Under the pieces are notes generated by a model. The model was not told the origin of the DNA. It worked only from the letters and a program-made list of their open reading frames with translations, and did no database searches. Of a stretch of DNA of 51,549 nucleotides, positions 16,848 through 25,537 are shown piece by piece. This DNA comes from Peptococcaceae bacterium UBA2264 (GTDB lineage Bacteria > Bacillota > Desulfitobacteriia > Desulfitobacteriales > Desulfitobacteriaceae). Location of the stretch: positions 1 through 51,549 of the forward strand of contig DDXI01000068.1 in the NCBI GenBank assembly GCA_002347475.1, in the 5' to 3' direction. The stretch's first letter is position 1. Each line of letters opens with the position of its first letter. The translations under genes were made by a program, and so were the position numbers.

Positions 16848-17825
16848 TTATTCAGTATTCTTTCGTTTTGAGCTGTAATGCGTTCCTTTTCTTTTTGCCG
16901 CTCCGTTAACAATTTCAATATTACTCCTGCGTTTCATTTCCTCTTGAGCTTGTTCGAATTTCTCAAGCGCGATAATCGGGTCATGAGCATCTTTCATTAA
17001 AAACTGTTCATATTCTCCATCATTCATGAACTGCTTATTATTTGGAAAATCCCCGGTATAGGTCTTTCCCAATAATACTTGTCCGATGTACTTCTCATTA
17101 CCTAGCACTGTCTGGATGGATTTTTTTGACCAAATATCTTTACCTTGTGGTGATTTAATGCCTCTATTATTAAGTTCTTTAGCTATAAGACCGATGCTGA
17201 GTCCGCTCAAATATAAATCAAAGATCTCGCGGACGACCTTGGCTTGCTCCTCATCGATAATGAGCTCGCCCTCTCCATTTTGTTTATAGCCAAAGCATTT
17301 GCGAGAATACAGCTTTGAATTTCCAGATATAAAACCACGCTTCAATCCCCACTTGATTGCTTCCCCTGTTGACTCGCTTTCGGCCTGAGCGATTGCCCCA
17401 AGTGCGGAGATAAGCATATCGTTATCGGCTTCACTGGTGCGTAAATTTTCATGATGAAAAATTACTTCTATTCCCAATCCTTTAAGTCTGCTCACCGTTT
17501 CAAGCAAGTCTACTGTGTTTCGTGCAAACCTGCTGATGGTTTTCACAAGTACAATATCAATTCTATTTTCGTAGCAATCAAAAATCAGCTTCTGGAAATC
17601 AGGCCGAAAAACATTGCCGCCAGAATCTCTGTCACTATAGACACCGTAAAGCATCCACTTTGGATTATCCTCCACAACTTGCTTTAATGTTTTGATTTGG
17701 ATATCCAAGCTTTCTTCCTGTGCTTCATGCGTCGTACTAACGCGACAATATATTGCGACCATTTTTAATCCCTGTGATTTGGCCGGAATCATTGTAACTG
17801 TCATTTTCGATTTTTCATTTTCCAT
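16848..17825 (-). CDS. Serine recombinase lacking zinc ribbon and coiled coil
   Basis: The ATG at 17825 is preferred for the GGGTGA before it; an in-frame ATG at 17849 would add 8 residues. The 325-residue product has nucleophile Ser30 in YCRVSTTHEAQ, KTISRFARNTVDLLE, and a Recombinase domain (RKCFGYKQNGEGE to AHDPIIALEKFE, about 175-290). It stops at GTHYSSKRKNTE, exactly where the zinc ribbon of large serine recombinases normally begins. It is diverged from both recombinases of element A. Whether the shorter form is active is unknown; no obvious continuation is seen in the 60 bases downstream. Confidence 0.88.
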   Translation of the reverse strand: MENEKSKMTVTMIPAKSQGLKMVAIYCRVSTTHEAQEESLDIQIKTLKQVVEDNPKWMLYGVYSDRDSGGNVFRPDFQKLIFDCYENRIDIVLVKTISRFARNTVDLLETVSRLKGLGIEVIFHHENLRTSEADNDMLISALGAIAQAESESTGEAIKWGLKRGFISGNSKLYSRKCFGYKQNGEGELIIDEEQAKVVREIFDLYLSGLSIGLIAKELNNRGIKSPQGKDIWSKKSIQTVLGNEKYIGQVLLGKTYTGDFPNNKQFMNDGEYEQFLMKDAHDPIIALEKFEQAQEEMKRRSNIEIVNGAAKRKGTHYSSKRKNTE

Positions 17826-17971
17826 AACTTCACCCCATTCCGAGGTCATTAATGGTGATAGATAAGTAGACTAAATCGATTTTAAGCTCATCTTATGTAG
17901 TCTATACCTATATAATCAAGGCCGATTTTCACAACATCCAAACTGATTTCTCGACCTCAAAAAATCCAAAA

Positions 17972-18100
17972 ACATCTAAATCGACCACTCAACAAGCGCA
18001 AAAAACTCAAAACATCTATCCTGACCACTCATCAATTACTGACATCTAAATCGACCACTCGCAAGGGTTTCAGGCGATATCGGTATGTTCCCACGAAGCA
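17972..18100. repeat. Element B right-end array: three 18-bp repeats and a conserved 17-mer
   Basis: ACATCTAAATCGACCACT occurs exactly at 17972-17989 and 18042-18059, with a variant at 18012-18029, giving spacings of 40 and 30. TATGTTCCCACGAAGCA lies at 18084-18100. The array parallels 15268-15396 base for base in layout. The gene-free gap 17850-18182 contains this array and nothing else that I can support. Confidence 0.82.
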
Positions 18101-18182
18101 TAAAAATCACTTTTTTCAGGCTCCGATTCCAAATTCAAAATCACAGAAAAGCCTTATATCAAGCCTTTCCAGACACCCCGTT

Positions 18183-19463
18183 TTAAACCCTCGTAATCAA
18201 TACTACCGTCTCAACGTGCTCAGTCCAGGGAAACATATCTATAGGCTGGACTCCGGTAACTCTATACCCGCCCCGAGTCAGCATACCAATGTCCCGGGCC
18301 AAAGTCCCCGGATCACAGGAAACATAGATCAGGCGCTGGGGCTTGATTTCCAGCAAACTTTGCCCGACTTGCGGATGTATGCCAGCCCGCGGGGGGTCCA
18401 GAACAACCACATCCGGTTTTTCCGGCAGTTTCCGGATCAGCGACTCGACTTTGCCCTGGAGAAATTCAACCTGGCAGTTGGCGAGCAAAACACTATTGGC
18501 AACATAATTCTGCCGGGCATCCTTAATAGCCGAGGGATTTTCCTCAAGGCCTGTTACTTTCCTGGCCCGGGAAGCCAGTAACAAGGCCAGGGTCCCAATC
18601 CCGGAATACAGATCCCAGACTGTTTCTTTCCCGCTCAGGCCGGCCCAATTCAATACCTGTTTATAAAGAACCTCTGTTTGCAGGGAATTAACCTGCAAGA
18701 AGGATTCGGGCGAGACCTTGAAGGTGAGATCAAGAATCGTCTGAGTGAAGACATCATCCCCCCACAATAACTCCGGGCTCTTTCGGGAATCGCCAGCCCA
18801 GACAGAACGCAGTCCTTCCCTGGCCAGATCAGCCCATTCCAGAACTTGCCTCAGGTTCGAAAGCCGGGCCGGCAACCCTTCCAGTAACAAGAGCCCCTCT
18901 CCTCTGGTGTTTTCCCTCAAGATAAGGGTATGTATCTCCGGATAACCCTCAGCCAACTGCTTTTTTAGCAGTCTGATCCAGCGGTTCATACGCTCACTCA
19001 GGAGAAGACAGTCCGCAAAGCTGATCGGAATATTGGATTTTTCCCGATAATATCCCCATTCAGCCCCGGCAGTACGATGCAAACGGGCTTTATTACGATA
19101 GCGCCAGGGGAAAGTCATGCCCAGAACAGGGTTGACCCCAGCCTGCACTTTGCCTATCCTTTGCAGGGCATCCTCAACCCAGCGCTGCTTCCAAAGCAGG
19201 GTTTCTTCATAGGTTGTATGCTGCAGCCGGCAGCCGCCGCAGGCCGGAAAAACAAGACAGGGTGCGGCCTGACGCAACACTGAAGGCTTAATTAAAGTTA
19301 GTAAACGGGCCCGCTGCCATTTCTTTTTTGTTGCACAGACCTCGACTTCCCCAATTTCTCCGGGCAGAAGCCCAGCTACGAATGTTGCTCTGCCGTTTAT
19401 GTAACCTATCCCTGAGCCATCTGAGGAGAGACGCAAACATTCCAGAATATTGTTATTATCCAT
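18183..19463 (-). CDS. rlmD: 23S rRNA (uracil-C5)-methyltransferase, RlmD/RlmCD/RumA family
   Basis: The 426-residue SAM-dependent enzyme methylates uracil C5 in 23S rRNA. It has an N-terminal TRAM-like domain, the 4Fe-4S cysteines C69, C75, C78 and C152, the SAM motif DLYSGIGTLALLLA, DPPRAGIHP, and the catalytic Cys in YVSCDPGTLARD. GGAGT precedes ATG 19463. Its last codons (HVETVVLITRV) coincide with the 32-bp att sequence at 18187-18218, so element B supplies or preserves the 3' end of the gene. The 3' end of this gene (rum) is a known integration site for ICEs and phages in streptococci. Whether it is RlmC, RlmD or bifunctional cannot be told here. Confidence 0.92.
   Translation of the reverse strand: MDNNNILECLRLSSDGSGIGYINGRATFVAGLLPGEIGEVEVCATKKKWQRARLLTLIKPSVLRQAAPCLVFPACGGCRLQHTTYEETLLWKQRWVEDALQRIGKVQAGVNPVLGMTFPWRYRNKARLHRTAGAEWGYYREKSNIPISFADCLLLSERMNRWIRLLKKQLAEGYPEIHTLILRENTRGEGLLLLEGLPARLSNLRQVLEWADLAREGLRSVWAGDSRKSPELLWGDDVFTQTILDLTFKVSPESFLQVNSLQTEVLYKQVLNWAGLSGKETVWDLYSGIGTLALLLASRARKVTGLEENPSAIKDARQNYVANSVLLANCQVEFLQGKVESLIRKLPEKPDVVVLDPPRAGIHPQVGQSLLEIKPQRLIYVSCDPGTLARDIGMLTRGGYRVTGVQPIDMFPWTEHVETVVLITRV
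18187..18218. other. Attachment site within the 3' end of rlmD
   Basis: These bases encode the final HVETVVLITR of the methyltransferase and match 15484-15515 at 30 of 32 positions. They mark the junction of chromosome and element B. The crossover dinucleotide cannot be fixed from one window. Confidence 0.8.
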
Positions 19464-19490
19464 CAGGACTCCTTTTCCAATTCGAGAACA

Positions 19491-20012
19491 TTAAAATTCT
19501 ATATATTCCGTTGGCCTCTGCTCGGCAGCTTCGTTCACCTCACTATAATTCGTCAGATCCACCTCATACCACCAGGGGTTCCAATAGTAAATAACATCCT
19601 GATCCAAAACACAAAACTTGGTGATATCCTTCGTATGATCTTCATAGCCGTACAAAACCGGTCTTTTGGTTACAAGGGACAATTTAACCAAGTCTTCCAG
19701 AGATTTTACCTGATAGCGATAGGTGGCAGTTTCCGGGAACTCTCCGTTTAAGGCTACCATCCTGCTGCCGTATTTCCGGAAGATTTTTTTCAGTCTCCTC
19801 TCCGTAAAATCACCGTCCAGCACAACTACCGAAAAAAATTTTACATAGATCAAGGCTGCTGTCGCTGCACTAGCCACCAGTCCACTGAGCAAAAGCACCG
19901 GCCAATCAGGAGAATGTCTGAGCAAAATAAGAGCAGCGGCAGATATACATATTAGCACCACTAAGATTACGAGCAAGATATATTTTTTTGCCTTCCCGAT
20001 TTTTACCTTCAT
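19491..20012 (-). CDS. Small membrane protein of unknown function (DUF5305-like)
   Basis: The 173-residue protein has two N-terminal membrane helices (about 11-31 and 37-57), then FFSVVVLDGDFTERRLKKI and a cytoplasmic or external domain with SLEDLVKLSLVTKRPVLYGYEDH and CVLDQDVIYYW. The latter resembles the C-terminal part of DUF5305-type proteins, in which a LEDLVK segment precedes a short VLD..V.Y strand; I am not certain of the family. It ends 27 bases before rlmD on the same strand and may be cotranscribed. GGAGAAG precedes ATG 20012. Confidence 0.6.
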   Translation of the reverse strand: MKVKIGKAKKYILLVILVVLICISAAALILLRHSPDWPVLLLSGLVASAATAALIYVKFFSVVVLDGDFTERRLKKIFRKYGSRMVALNGEFPETATYRYQVKSLEDLVKLSLVTKRPVLYGYEDHTKDITKFCVLDQDVIYYWNPWWYEVDLTNYSEVNEAAEQRPTEYIEF

Positions 20013-20275
20013 TAGTTTCTTCTCCTGTATCTGTAATATATCGTATGCCCCTCATTGTTGGCAGAGTATGATTGGTCTTACTGCCATATATTCTAGCAAG
20101 AGGTACGGTTTCCTTCCTGAGAGCATAAACAGGCAGAGAGCCTGAATCCCTTAATTAGAAACCACTTAATCAGAAACCCCTGGTTGGGAACTATGTGATA
20201 CCCTGGTTGTAATCGATTAACCTCCTATACTGTCTCTCAGAAATAACTGCAGCTCTGCTAATTGCCTTGCTGCCG

Positions 20276-21424
20276 CTAATTTGCACAGTGCAATGCTTTT
20301 AATAATCTTAGAACCCTGGCGGCAGTCTCTTCCAGCAGTTCTTCAGTCCGGGCCAGTGAATCCGCCAGACTGATGGGACCGGGAGCAATGGCCATGATGG
20401 AATCAATGCCCTGCTCATAGACTTTTTCGGCCTCAGGTCCGATACAACCGGTCAGGGCAAGAACAGGCAGGCCATACTTCCTGGCTAGACGGGCGACGCC
20501 AATCGGCACTTTGCCCCTTATTGATTGGCCGTTGATCTCCCCTTCCCCGGTAATTACCAGATCAATGCTCCCTTGGGCCAAGAGATCTTCGACAGCCAGC
20601 AACTCCAGAACTACTTCTATTCCGGAAACAATCCGGGCCTTGAGAACAGCCATCATCCCGGCTGCAATCCCCCCGGCAGCCCCGCTGCCGGGTATTTCAC
20701 GCACCTGACATCCGGCAGCAGCCTCCAGGACATCAGCATAGTGATCAAGAAGAGCCTCTAACTCCCGAACTTGTTCCGGGTCAGCTCCTTTCTGCGGCCC
20801 GTAAACAGCTGCGGCCCCTTGCGGTCCGCACAGGGGATTGTCGACATCACAGGCTAAAGTGATCTGCACATCTTGGAGACGCTGATCCAAAACATTTAAG
20901 TCCAGGCGCTCCAGGCGGGCCAAATCTCTGACTTGACCGCCGAGTTCCAGGCCTTCCCGGTCCAAAAATTTGACACCCAAAACTCTTAGGATGCCCATCC
21001 CGCCATCACTGGTAGCGCTTCCGCCCAAGCCCAGGATTATCGTCTCACAGCCTTCAGCCAGGGCAGCCAGAATCAGTTCCCCTGTTCCTGCAGATGTTGT
21101 CCGAAGCGGATTACGCCCGGCCGGCGGAACCAAGGTCAATCCCGAAGCACTGGCCACTTCGATAACCGCAGTTTTGTTGTCGGCGCAGATCCCGAATTCA
21201 GCTTCCACCGGTTCGCCGAGCGGGCCGGTGACAGTCCGGGAAAGGAGCCGACCCCCGCTTGCTCCGATTACACAGCGGGTGGTTCCTTCTCCGCCATCTG
21301 CCAAAGGAATTTTATAACACTCCAGGCAAGGATCGATCTTTCTCAAACCGGCGGCAATACTTTCGGCGACTTGCGGCGCACTCAGACTCCCTTTGAAAGA
21401 ATCAGGAGCTATCACAATCCTCAT
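20276..21424 (-). CDS. glxK: Glycerate kinase (GarK/GlxK family)
   Basis: The 382-residue protein begins MRIVIAPDSFKGSLSAPQV and contains LADGGEGTTR, LGLGGSATSDGGMG and VITGEGEINGQS, the signature motifs of family-1 glycerate 2-kinases. It phosphorylates D-glycerate with ATP to give 2-phosphoglycerate, feeding lower glycolysis. Length is full. GGGAGG precedes the ATG. It is monocistronic as far as the flanks show, diverging from the DUF2680 gene. Members vary in whether they make 2- or 3-phosphoglycerate. Confidence 0.93.
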   Translation of the reverse strand: MRIVIAPDSFKGSLSAPQVAESIAAGLRKIDPCLECYKIPLADGGEGTTRCVIGASGGRLLSRTVTGPLGEPVEAEFGICADNKTAVIEVASASGLTLVPPAGRNPLRTTSAGTGELILAALAEGCETIILGLGGSATSDGGMGILRVLGVKFLDREGLELGGQVRDLARLERLDLNVLDQRLQDVQITLACDVDNPLCGPQGAAAVYGPQKGADPEQVRELEALLDHYADVLEAAAGCQVREIPGSGAAGGIAAGMMAVLKARIVSGIEVVLELLAVEDLLAQGSIDLVITGEGEINGQSIRGKVPIGVARLARKYGLPVLALTGCIGPEAEKVYEQGIDSIMAIAPGPISLADSLARTEELLEETAARVLRLLKALHCAN

Positions 21425-21634
21425 GGTAACCCTCCCTGACTATCTGATAATATGACACCCTGTTATTAATATTCTGCCTGAACTCACTTTCCCCTCTCCA
21501 CACCAGATATAAACTAACCTTGACAAAATCTTAAGGATTTTTTCGCATCAGATAAAGATCTCCGGCTTATAATAACAGGTGTAGCAGCCTTTACTCAGGT
21601 ACACTGCAAGAATGTTAAAGGAGGAGTCATCAGG

Positions 21635-22183
21635 ATGAAATTAAACAAAGTCGCTTTGGTCGGTATTATTTCTCTGGTTGCTGTCATTGCAGCCGCAGGG
21701 ATAGCAGGAGCTGCTTACGGGGATAAAAGAGGATTCCGGGAAGCCCGTTTCCTGGCTTTCCAAACTAGCCAGCAAATGACCTGCAGCCACACGGCAGGTG
21801 ACTGCGCCCAGGCCAAAGGCAGGGCAAAGGGCATCGCCCAAGGCTGGGGAGGCAAAGGTTTTGCCCTGATGGAGTCAGCAGCCGACCTTCTCGGTCTGGA
21901 ACCCCGGGAATTGAAGGAGGAATTGCAAAGCGGCAAATCATTAGCGGAAATCGCCCAGGAAAAGGGAGTCACCCAAGACACTCTGATCGAAAAAATCCAG
22001 GCCGCTCTCACAGCCAATCTTGACCAGGCCGTAGCCGATGAAAAGATCACTGCCGAGACCGCAGCCAAAATCAAGGAAAACCTGACCCAAAGAATTACAG
22101 ATATGGTTACCAGACAGCATCCTCCCAAACAGACTGTTCCCGGACAGACAGAGACCCAGGTAGAACAAACCAGTAACACCTGA
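21635..22183 (+). CDS. Secreted DUF2680-like protein
   Basis: The 182-residue product has an N-terminal signal sequence (KLNKVALVGIISLVAVIAAA, likely cleaved after the AGIAGAA region). A helical domain of DUF2680 type follows: LLGLEPRELKEELQSGKSLAEIAQEKGVTQDTLIEKI, then DQAVADEKITAETAAKIKENL. Such proteins are exported or cell-wall associated in Clostridia and Bacilli; the function is unknown. Two Cys near residues 49 and 57 lie between the signal and the helices. AAAGGAGGAG precedes ATG 21635, and a strong hairpin follows the gene. Confidence 0.75.
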   Translation: MKLNKVALVGIISLVAVIAAAGIAGAAYGDKRGFREARFLAFQTSQQMTCSHTAGDCAQAKGRAKGIAQGWGGKGFALMESAADLLGLEPRELKEELQSGKSLAEIAQEKGVTQDTLIEKIQAALTANLDQAVADEKITAETAAKIKENLTQRITDMVTRQHPPKQTVPGQTETQVEQTSNT

Positions 22184-22192
22184 TCACAACCA

Positions 22193-22227
22193 GGGGCTGT
22201 GCCGAATTAAACTTTGGCACAGCCCCT
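22193..22227. terminator. Bidirectional hairpin terminator between DUF2680 gene and cfa
   Basis: GGGGCTGTGCC (22193-22203) pairs perfectly with GGCACAGCCCC (22216-22226). It lies between convergent genes. A very similar hairpin occurs at 29283-29329. Confidence 0.6.
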
Positions 22228-22284
22228 TCAAACAACTATCCTGGCACCTTGTCCTTTATCAGACCTGTTATATTGGTTATCAGC

Positions 22285-23463
22285 TTAATCTTTGTACATA
22301 TTCTCGCGTGTCCAGGGCAAAAAGTTATTGATACCCTTCGTAAAAAGGAATTGATGCACATCGATATTGCCGCAATTAAAGGAAGCTGCACAGGAATTCA
22401 GATAGAGCCTCCACATCCTGACAAAATTTTCATCCTTGGTCTTTCTGATTTCCGGCAAGGCATTTTCAAAATTGCGGGCCCAATGCTCCAGGGTCCGCCC
22501 GTAGTGTCTCCTCAAACTTTCCACATCCAGAAGACTAAAATCTTCTTCAGCCAAATGCTCAACGATTTCTTTAAGGGTTGGTACGTAGCCGCCGGGGAAA
22601 ATATATTTGTCGATCCAGCTATTTACGTCCCCTTCCTTAATGCTTGTGATGGAATGAACTATTGATACACCCTTGTTCTGTAACAGCTTTTTTACTGTTG
22701 AGAAATATTCTGGGAGATGATTTTTCCCGACATGTTCCAGCATACCGACACTCACCACCCGGTCAAAAATCCTTTTGCCCAGTTCACGATAATCGGCTAG
22801 CTCCACTCCCACCAGCTCATCCAGTTTTTCCGCGGCAATTCTTTCTTTAACCTTGTATAATTGTTCCGCGCTCAAAGTAATGCCCATAGCCTTGACCTTA
22901 TATTTTTTAGCCGCCGTGATAATCAGGTCGCCCCAGCCGCAGCCGATATCCAGCAAGGTTTGCCCCTCGCTCAGACTGAGTTTTTTCAGAATATGCTCCG
23001 TCTTATTTTTTTGGGCCTGAAAGAGAGTATGATCCGGGGATTTGAAATAGGCACAGGAATAGGTCATGGTATCATCCAGCCATAAGCTGTAAAAATCATT
23101 GCCCAGGTCATAATGATGCTGAACATTGGATTTGCTTCTTTTGGGGTTATTAGGAAGGATTTTGTGGAGCCTGGGATAGGAGCTGCCTTTGTTAAAAAAG
23201 CTATCCTGGTTATTGTAGATCGACTCCATTGCCTCCTGCACTGGACCCTCAATATCCATCTTCTCGTTCATATAGGCTTCTCCGAAGGCCAGAGCAGGAT
23301 CTTTGACAATATCGGCCTTGGGTACAGGCTCATGAAAAACAATTTTAAATCTGACCTGCCCCTCCCCGTATATCTCCGCTTCTCCATCCCAATACTGAAC
23401 TTCACAGGTATCAGCAAACAGATTTTTAAAAATACTGCGGTAGAATATTTTGTCAACATTCAT
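22285..23463 (-). CDS. cfa: Cyclopropane-fatty-acyl-phospholipid synthase
   Basis: The protein of about 392 residues transfers a methylene from SAM to the double bond of unsaturated acyl chains in membrane phospholipids. It shows SNVQHHYDLGNDFYSLWLD, MTYSCAYF, the SAM motif LLDIGCGWGDL, VSVGMLEHVG and a C-terminal RMWRLYLNSCAASF segment, all typical of Cfa. ATG 23463 is preferred because AGGAGGG sits too close to ATG 23472; both are possible. Length matches the family. It is transcribed towards the DUF2680 terminator. Confidence 0.93.
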   Translation of the reverse strand: MNVDKIFYRSIFKNLFADTCEVQYWDGEAEIYGEGQVRFKIVFHEPVPKADIVKDPALAFGEAYMNEKMDIEGPVQEAMESIYNNQDSFFNKGSSYPRLHKILPNNPKRSKSNVQHHYDLGNDFYSLWLDDTMTYSCAYFKSPDHTLFQAQKNKTEHILKKLSLSEGQTLLDIGCGWGDLIITAAKKYKVKAMGITLSAEQLYKVKERIAAEKLDELVGVELADYRELGKRIFDRVVSVGMLEHVGKNHLPEYFSTVKKLLQNKGVSIVHSITSIKEGDVNSWIDKYIFPGGYVPTLKEIVEHLAEEDFSLLDVESLRRHYGRTLEHWARNFENALPEIRKTKDENFVRMWRLYLNSCAASFNCGNIDVHQFLFTKGINNFLPWTRENMYKD

Positions 23464-23576
23464 TTTCAGCATGCCCTCCTTAACTGCCTGTTATATCAGT
23501 GCTAAACTCCTTCAGTTTGATTAAAGCCTGCAATTCTCCTGAAAACAGCTGTCTAACTTAAACTCCTCTTTGTATT

Positions 23577-23954
23577 TTATTCCGCCAGAGCAACCGCTTC
23601 AATTTCCAGAACAGCATCCCTGGGCAGACGTCCGGCCTGAAGAGCAGAACGGGCAGGGGGATCATGGGGAAAATAAGTCCTATAGACGGCATTCATAGCC
23701 GCGAAATCATTGATGTCCCGCAAATAAACTACTGTCTTGACAACATTAGCCAGAGAGGACCCTGCTGCTTCCAGAATCGCCTTGATATTATCCAGTGCTT
23801 GTCTGGTTGCTCCTTCGACTTCAGCGACCAACTCCCCGCTGCCATTCAAAGGGAGCTGCCCGGATGTAAAGATTAAATTTCCTGCCTTAACCCCTTGGGA
23901 ATAAGATCCAAGGGCCGCCGGGGCCTTTTCCGTCATTACGATTGATTTAGTCAC
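23577..23954 (-). CDS. ridA: RidA family enamine/imine deaminase
   Basis: The 125-residue protein carries the family hallmarks GSYSQGVKAGNLIFTSGQLPL, the central GATRQALDNIKAILEAAG, and C-terminal FPHDPPARSALQAGRLPRDAVLEIEAVA. The Arg of PPARSA binds the substrate carboxylate. RidA hydrolyses reactive enamines and imines such as 2-aminoacrylate released by PLP enzymes. It starts at GTG 23954 after GGAGG. It stands alone, without an obvious operon partner. Confidence 0.93.
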   Translation of the reverse strand: MTKSIVMTEKAPAALGSYSQGVKAGNLIFTSGQLPLNGSGELVAEVEGATRQALDNIKAILEAAGSSLANVVKTVVYLRDINDFAAMNAVYRTYFPHDPPARSALQAGRLPRDAVLEIEAVALAE

Positions 23955-24141
23955 AGCTATCCGCCTCCTCTGCAGTTGTCATGAACTTATACACTATATC
24001 GGAAATAGCGCTGATCAGATTAAAAACCAGGTTATTGGAACATTTTTATAAATACCTGTTTTATAGGCTTTGCCTGACATAATGAATATTCTATAAATAA
24101 TACTCAATTTCCTTTTATATTCCATTTAATTCTTTAAAGCA

Positions 24142-24182
24142 CACCAAAAAGGCTGCCCTCCCACCCGGGTAGACAGCCTTGT
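24142..24182 (-). terminator. Intrinsic terminator after the PHP gene
   Basis: On the minus strand AAGGCTG (24180-24174) pairs with CAGCCTT (24155-24149), with an inner ACCCGGGT, and TTTTTGG follows. It terminates the PHP hydrolase gene. Confidence 0.75.
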
Positions 24183-24242
24183 ATCAGATTCCAGCTCTTC
24201 ATCTTTCATCTGGGTAATTTCAGCTCTTCGGGAAAATATCAG

Positions 24243-24980
24243 CTAGGCGACATTGGGACGCAATTGGTGGCGTCCGGATAGATATTCCAGCACTCGTTCG
24301 GGCGAGGTATTGAGAATCTGCTGTTCGGAGATCCCTGCTTCCCGCACTAGATCGAGAGCATGGCTGAAATCTCCTACTCGATCACAGTAATGGGCATCAC
24401 TGCCCAAAATAATAGGTCCCTTATACTTGGCCGCATAGCGGGCAAAGAGGCTGCAATTCTTGCTGGCTTTAACTTTGGATCTGATTACAGCCAGGGTACT
24501 GTTATTTATTTCCGCCGGAACGTTCAAGCGGGCTGAGGCATAGGCAATACGTTCCAGATCCAATTCGAAATCGATCCGTCCCGGATGGACCATCGCATCA
24601 GTATAAGGATTCTCCATAGCTTTGATATAGGCCTGGGTATTCTCTTCCACCGTCCCGCCCGGATAACTGCCAGGATGCAGACCGACCAAAACCAGTTTGA
24701 GCCGAGCCAGATAACAGACCGGCACATCCAATTCCCCCTCGTGGTTAATGATATTGGCCTCCACCCCCGGCAAGATTTTTACGCCATATATTTCCTCGGG
24801 AAGAACCGCCATATTACCAAAGTAAGAAAGTTGAGGAGCTCCGGGCAGGCTGGGACCGTGGTCTGCGATTCCCAGTAACTCCAAGCCTTTGCGCGCTGCG
24901 GCTTGCGCATTTTCAGTAATAGTGCTGTAGGCATGTCCGCTCGCCAAAGTATGCGTATGCAAATCTACCAGCATTTTCAT
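24243..24980 (-). CDS. PHP-domain phosphatase/hydrolase (YcdX-like)
   Basis: ATG 24980 is chosen for the GAGGAG before it; the frame stays open to 25064 but without a good site. The 245-residue product begins MLVDLHTHTLASGHAYSTI and has GIADHGPS, GVEANII, MVHPGRI, EINNSTL and LGSDAHYCDRVG, the metal-binding His, Asp and Glu set of PHP hydrolases. The YcdX-type members bind three zinc ions and hydrolyse phosphoesters. The physiological substrate is unknown. The gene is monocistronic. Confidence 0.88.
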   Translation of the reverse strand: MKMLVDLHTHTLASGHAYSTITENAQAAARKGLELLGIADHGPSLPGAPQLSYFGNMAVLPEEIYGVKILPGVEANIINHEGELDVPVCYLARLKLVLVGLHPGSYPGGTVEENTQAYIKAMENPYTDAMVHPGRIDFELDLERIAYASARLNVPAEINNSTLAVIRSKVKASKNCSLFARYAAKYKGPIILGSDAHYCDRVGDFSHALDLVREAGISEQQILNTSPERVLEYLSGRHQLRPNVA

Positions 24981-25262
24981 ATTAAATCTCCTCATTTTCA
25001 GCCTTAAGCTTGTCAAAAATACCTGATTTTTTTCCCTGTTCTGCTTTAACCAGGCAACGTTCATAATGCTGCCCTGTAATTATTATCAAAGGGTTTCTGT
25101 GAAATATAGTACTAATCCAAGCAAAAATCCCACATTTACTATTATACTCCCCTTTGTCGATATATTGTACTGTTATTTGTCTGAATATTTAAAAAAATAC
25201 AATATACTTGTGACTTGTTTCAGAAATCGAGCATACTCACCATTATACTCCAAAATAATTCA

Positions 25263-25475
25263 TCAATCCACATCATAACCTTGGTCTTCGATGGCCTCCC
25301 TGAGAGCAGCGATATTCACTTGGGCCGGGTCATAGTCCACAGTAACTTTTTTGCCGGCCAGATCCACTCTGACCTCATAAACACCCTTCAGCCCCCCAAC
25401 TGCTTTTTTGATGCTATTCTCACAATGACTGCAGGACATCCCCCCGACAGCAAGCGTTGTATTTTCTCTGCCCAT
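25263..25475 (-). CDS. copZ: Copper chaperone CopZ (HMA domain)
   Basis: The 70-residue protein is one heavy-metal-associated domain with the Cu(I) site GMSCSHC (C15, C18) and VDYDPAQVNIAALREAIEDQGYDVD at the end. It carries Cu(I) to the CopA pump. It lies 62 bases downstream of copA on the same strand, with its own GGGAGG, and is probably cotranscribed. No CsoR or CopY regulator gene is visible nearby. Confidence 0.92.
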   Translation of the reverse strand: MGRENTTLAVGGMSCSHCENSIKKAVGGLKGVYEVRVDLAGKKVTVDYDPAQVNIAALREAIEDQGYDVD

Positions 25476-25537
25476 ATGATTACCTCCCTTTTCTCACCTG
25501 ATCAGATCTTTTCGGTATCCCGCCCAAGCAGAACTGC

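Larger units (their letters stand above)
15493..18218. mobile_element. Minimal serine-recombinase element (element B), 2.7 kb
   Basis: The segment is bounded by direct repeats with a 23-base identical core. It carries two minus-strand genes, a serine recombinase (16848-17825) and a pRiA4b ORF-3-like protein (15678-16778), plus the same end array as element A. It lies between the rRNA methyltransferase gene and element A, so it integrated into, or was left at, the same att site. It could be autonomous or the remnant of a larger element. Confidence 0.7.

Noticed and set aside
20013..20275. Intergenic region searched for a riboswitch upstream of the membrane protein gene
   Set aside because: No conserved riboswitch core was recognised; only AT-rich sequence is seen.
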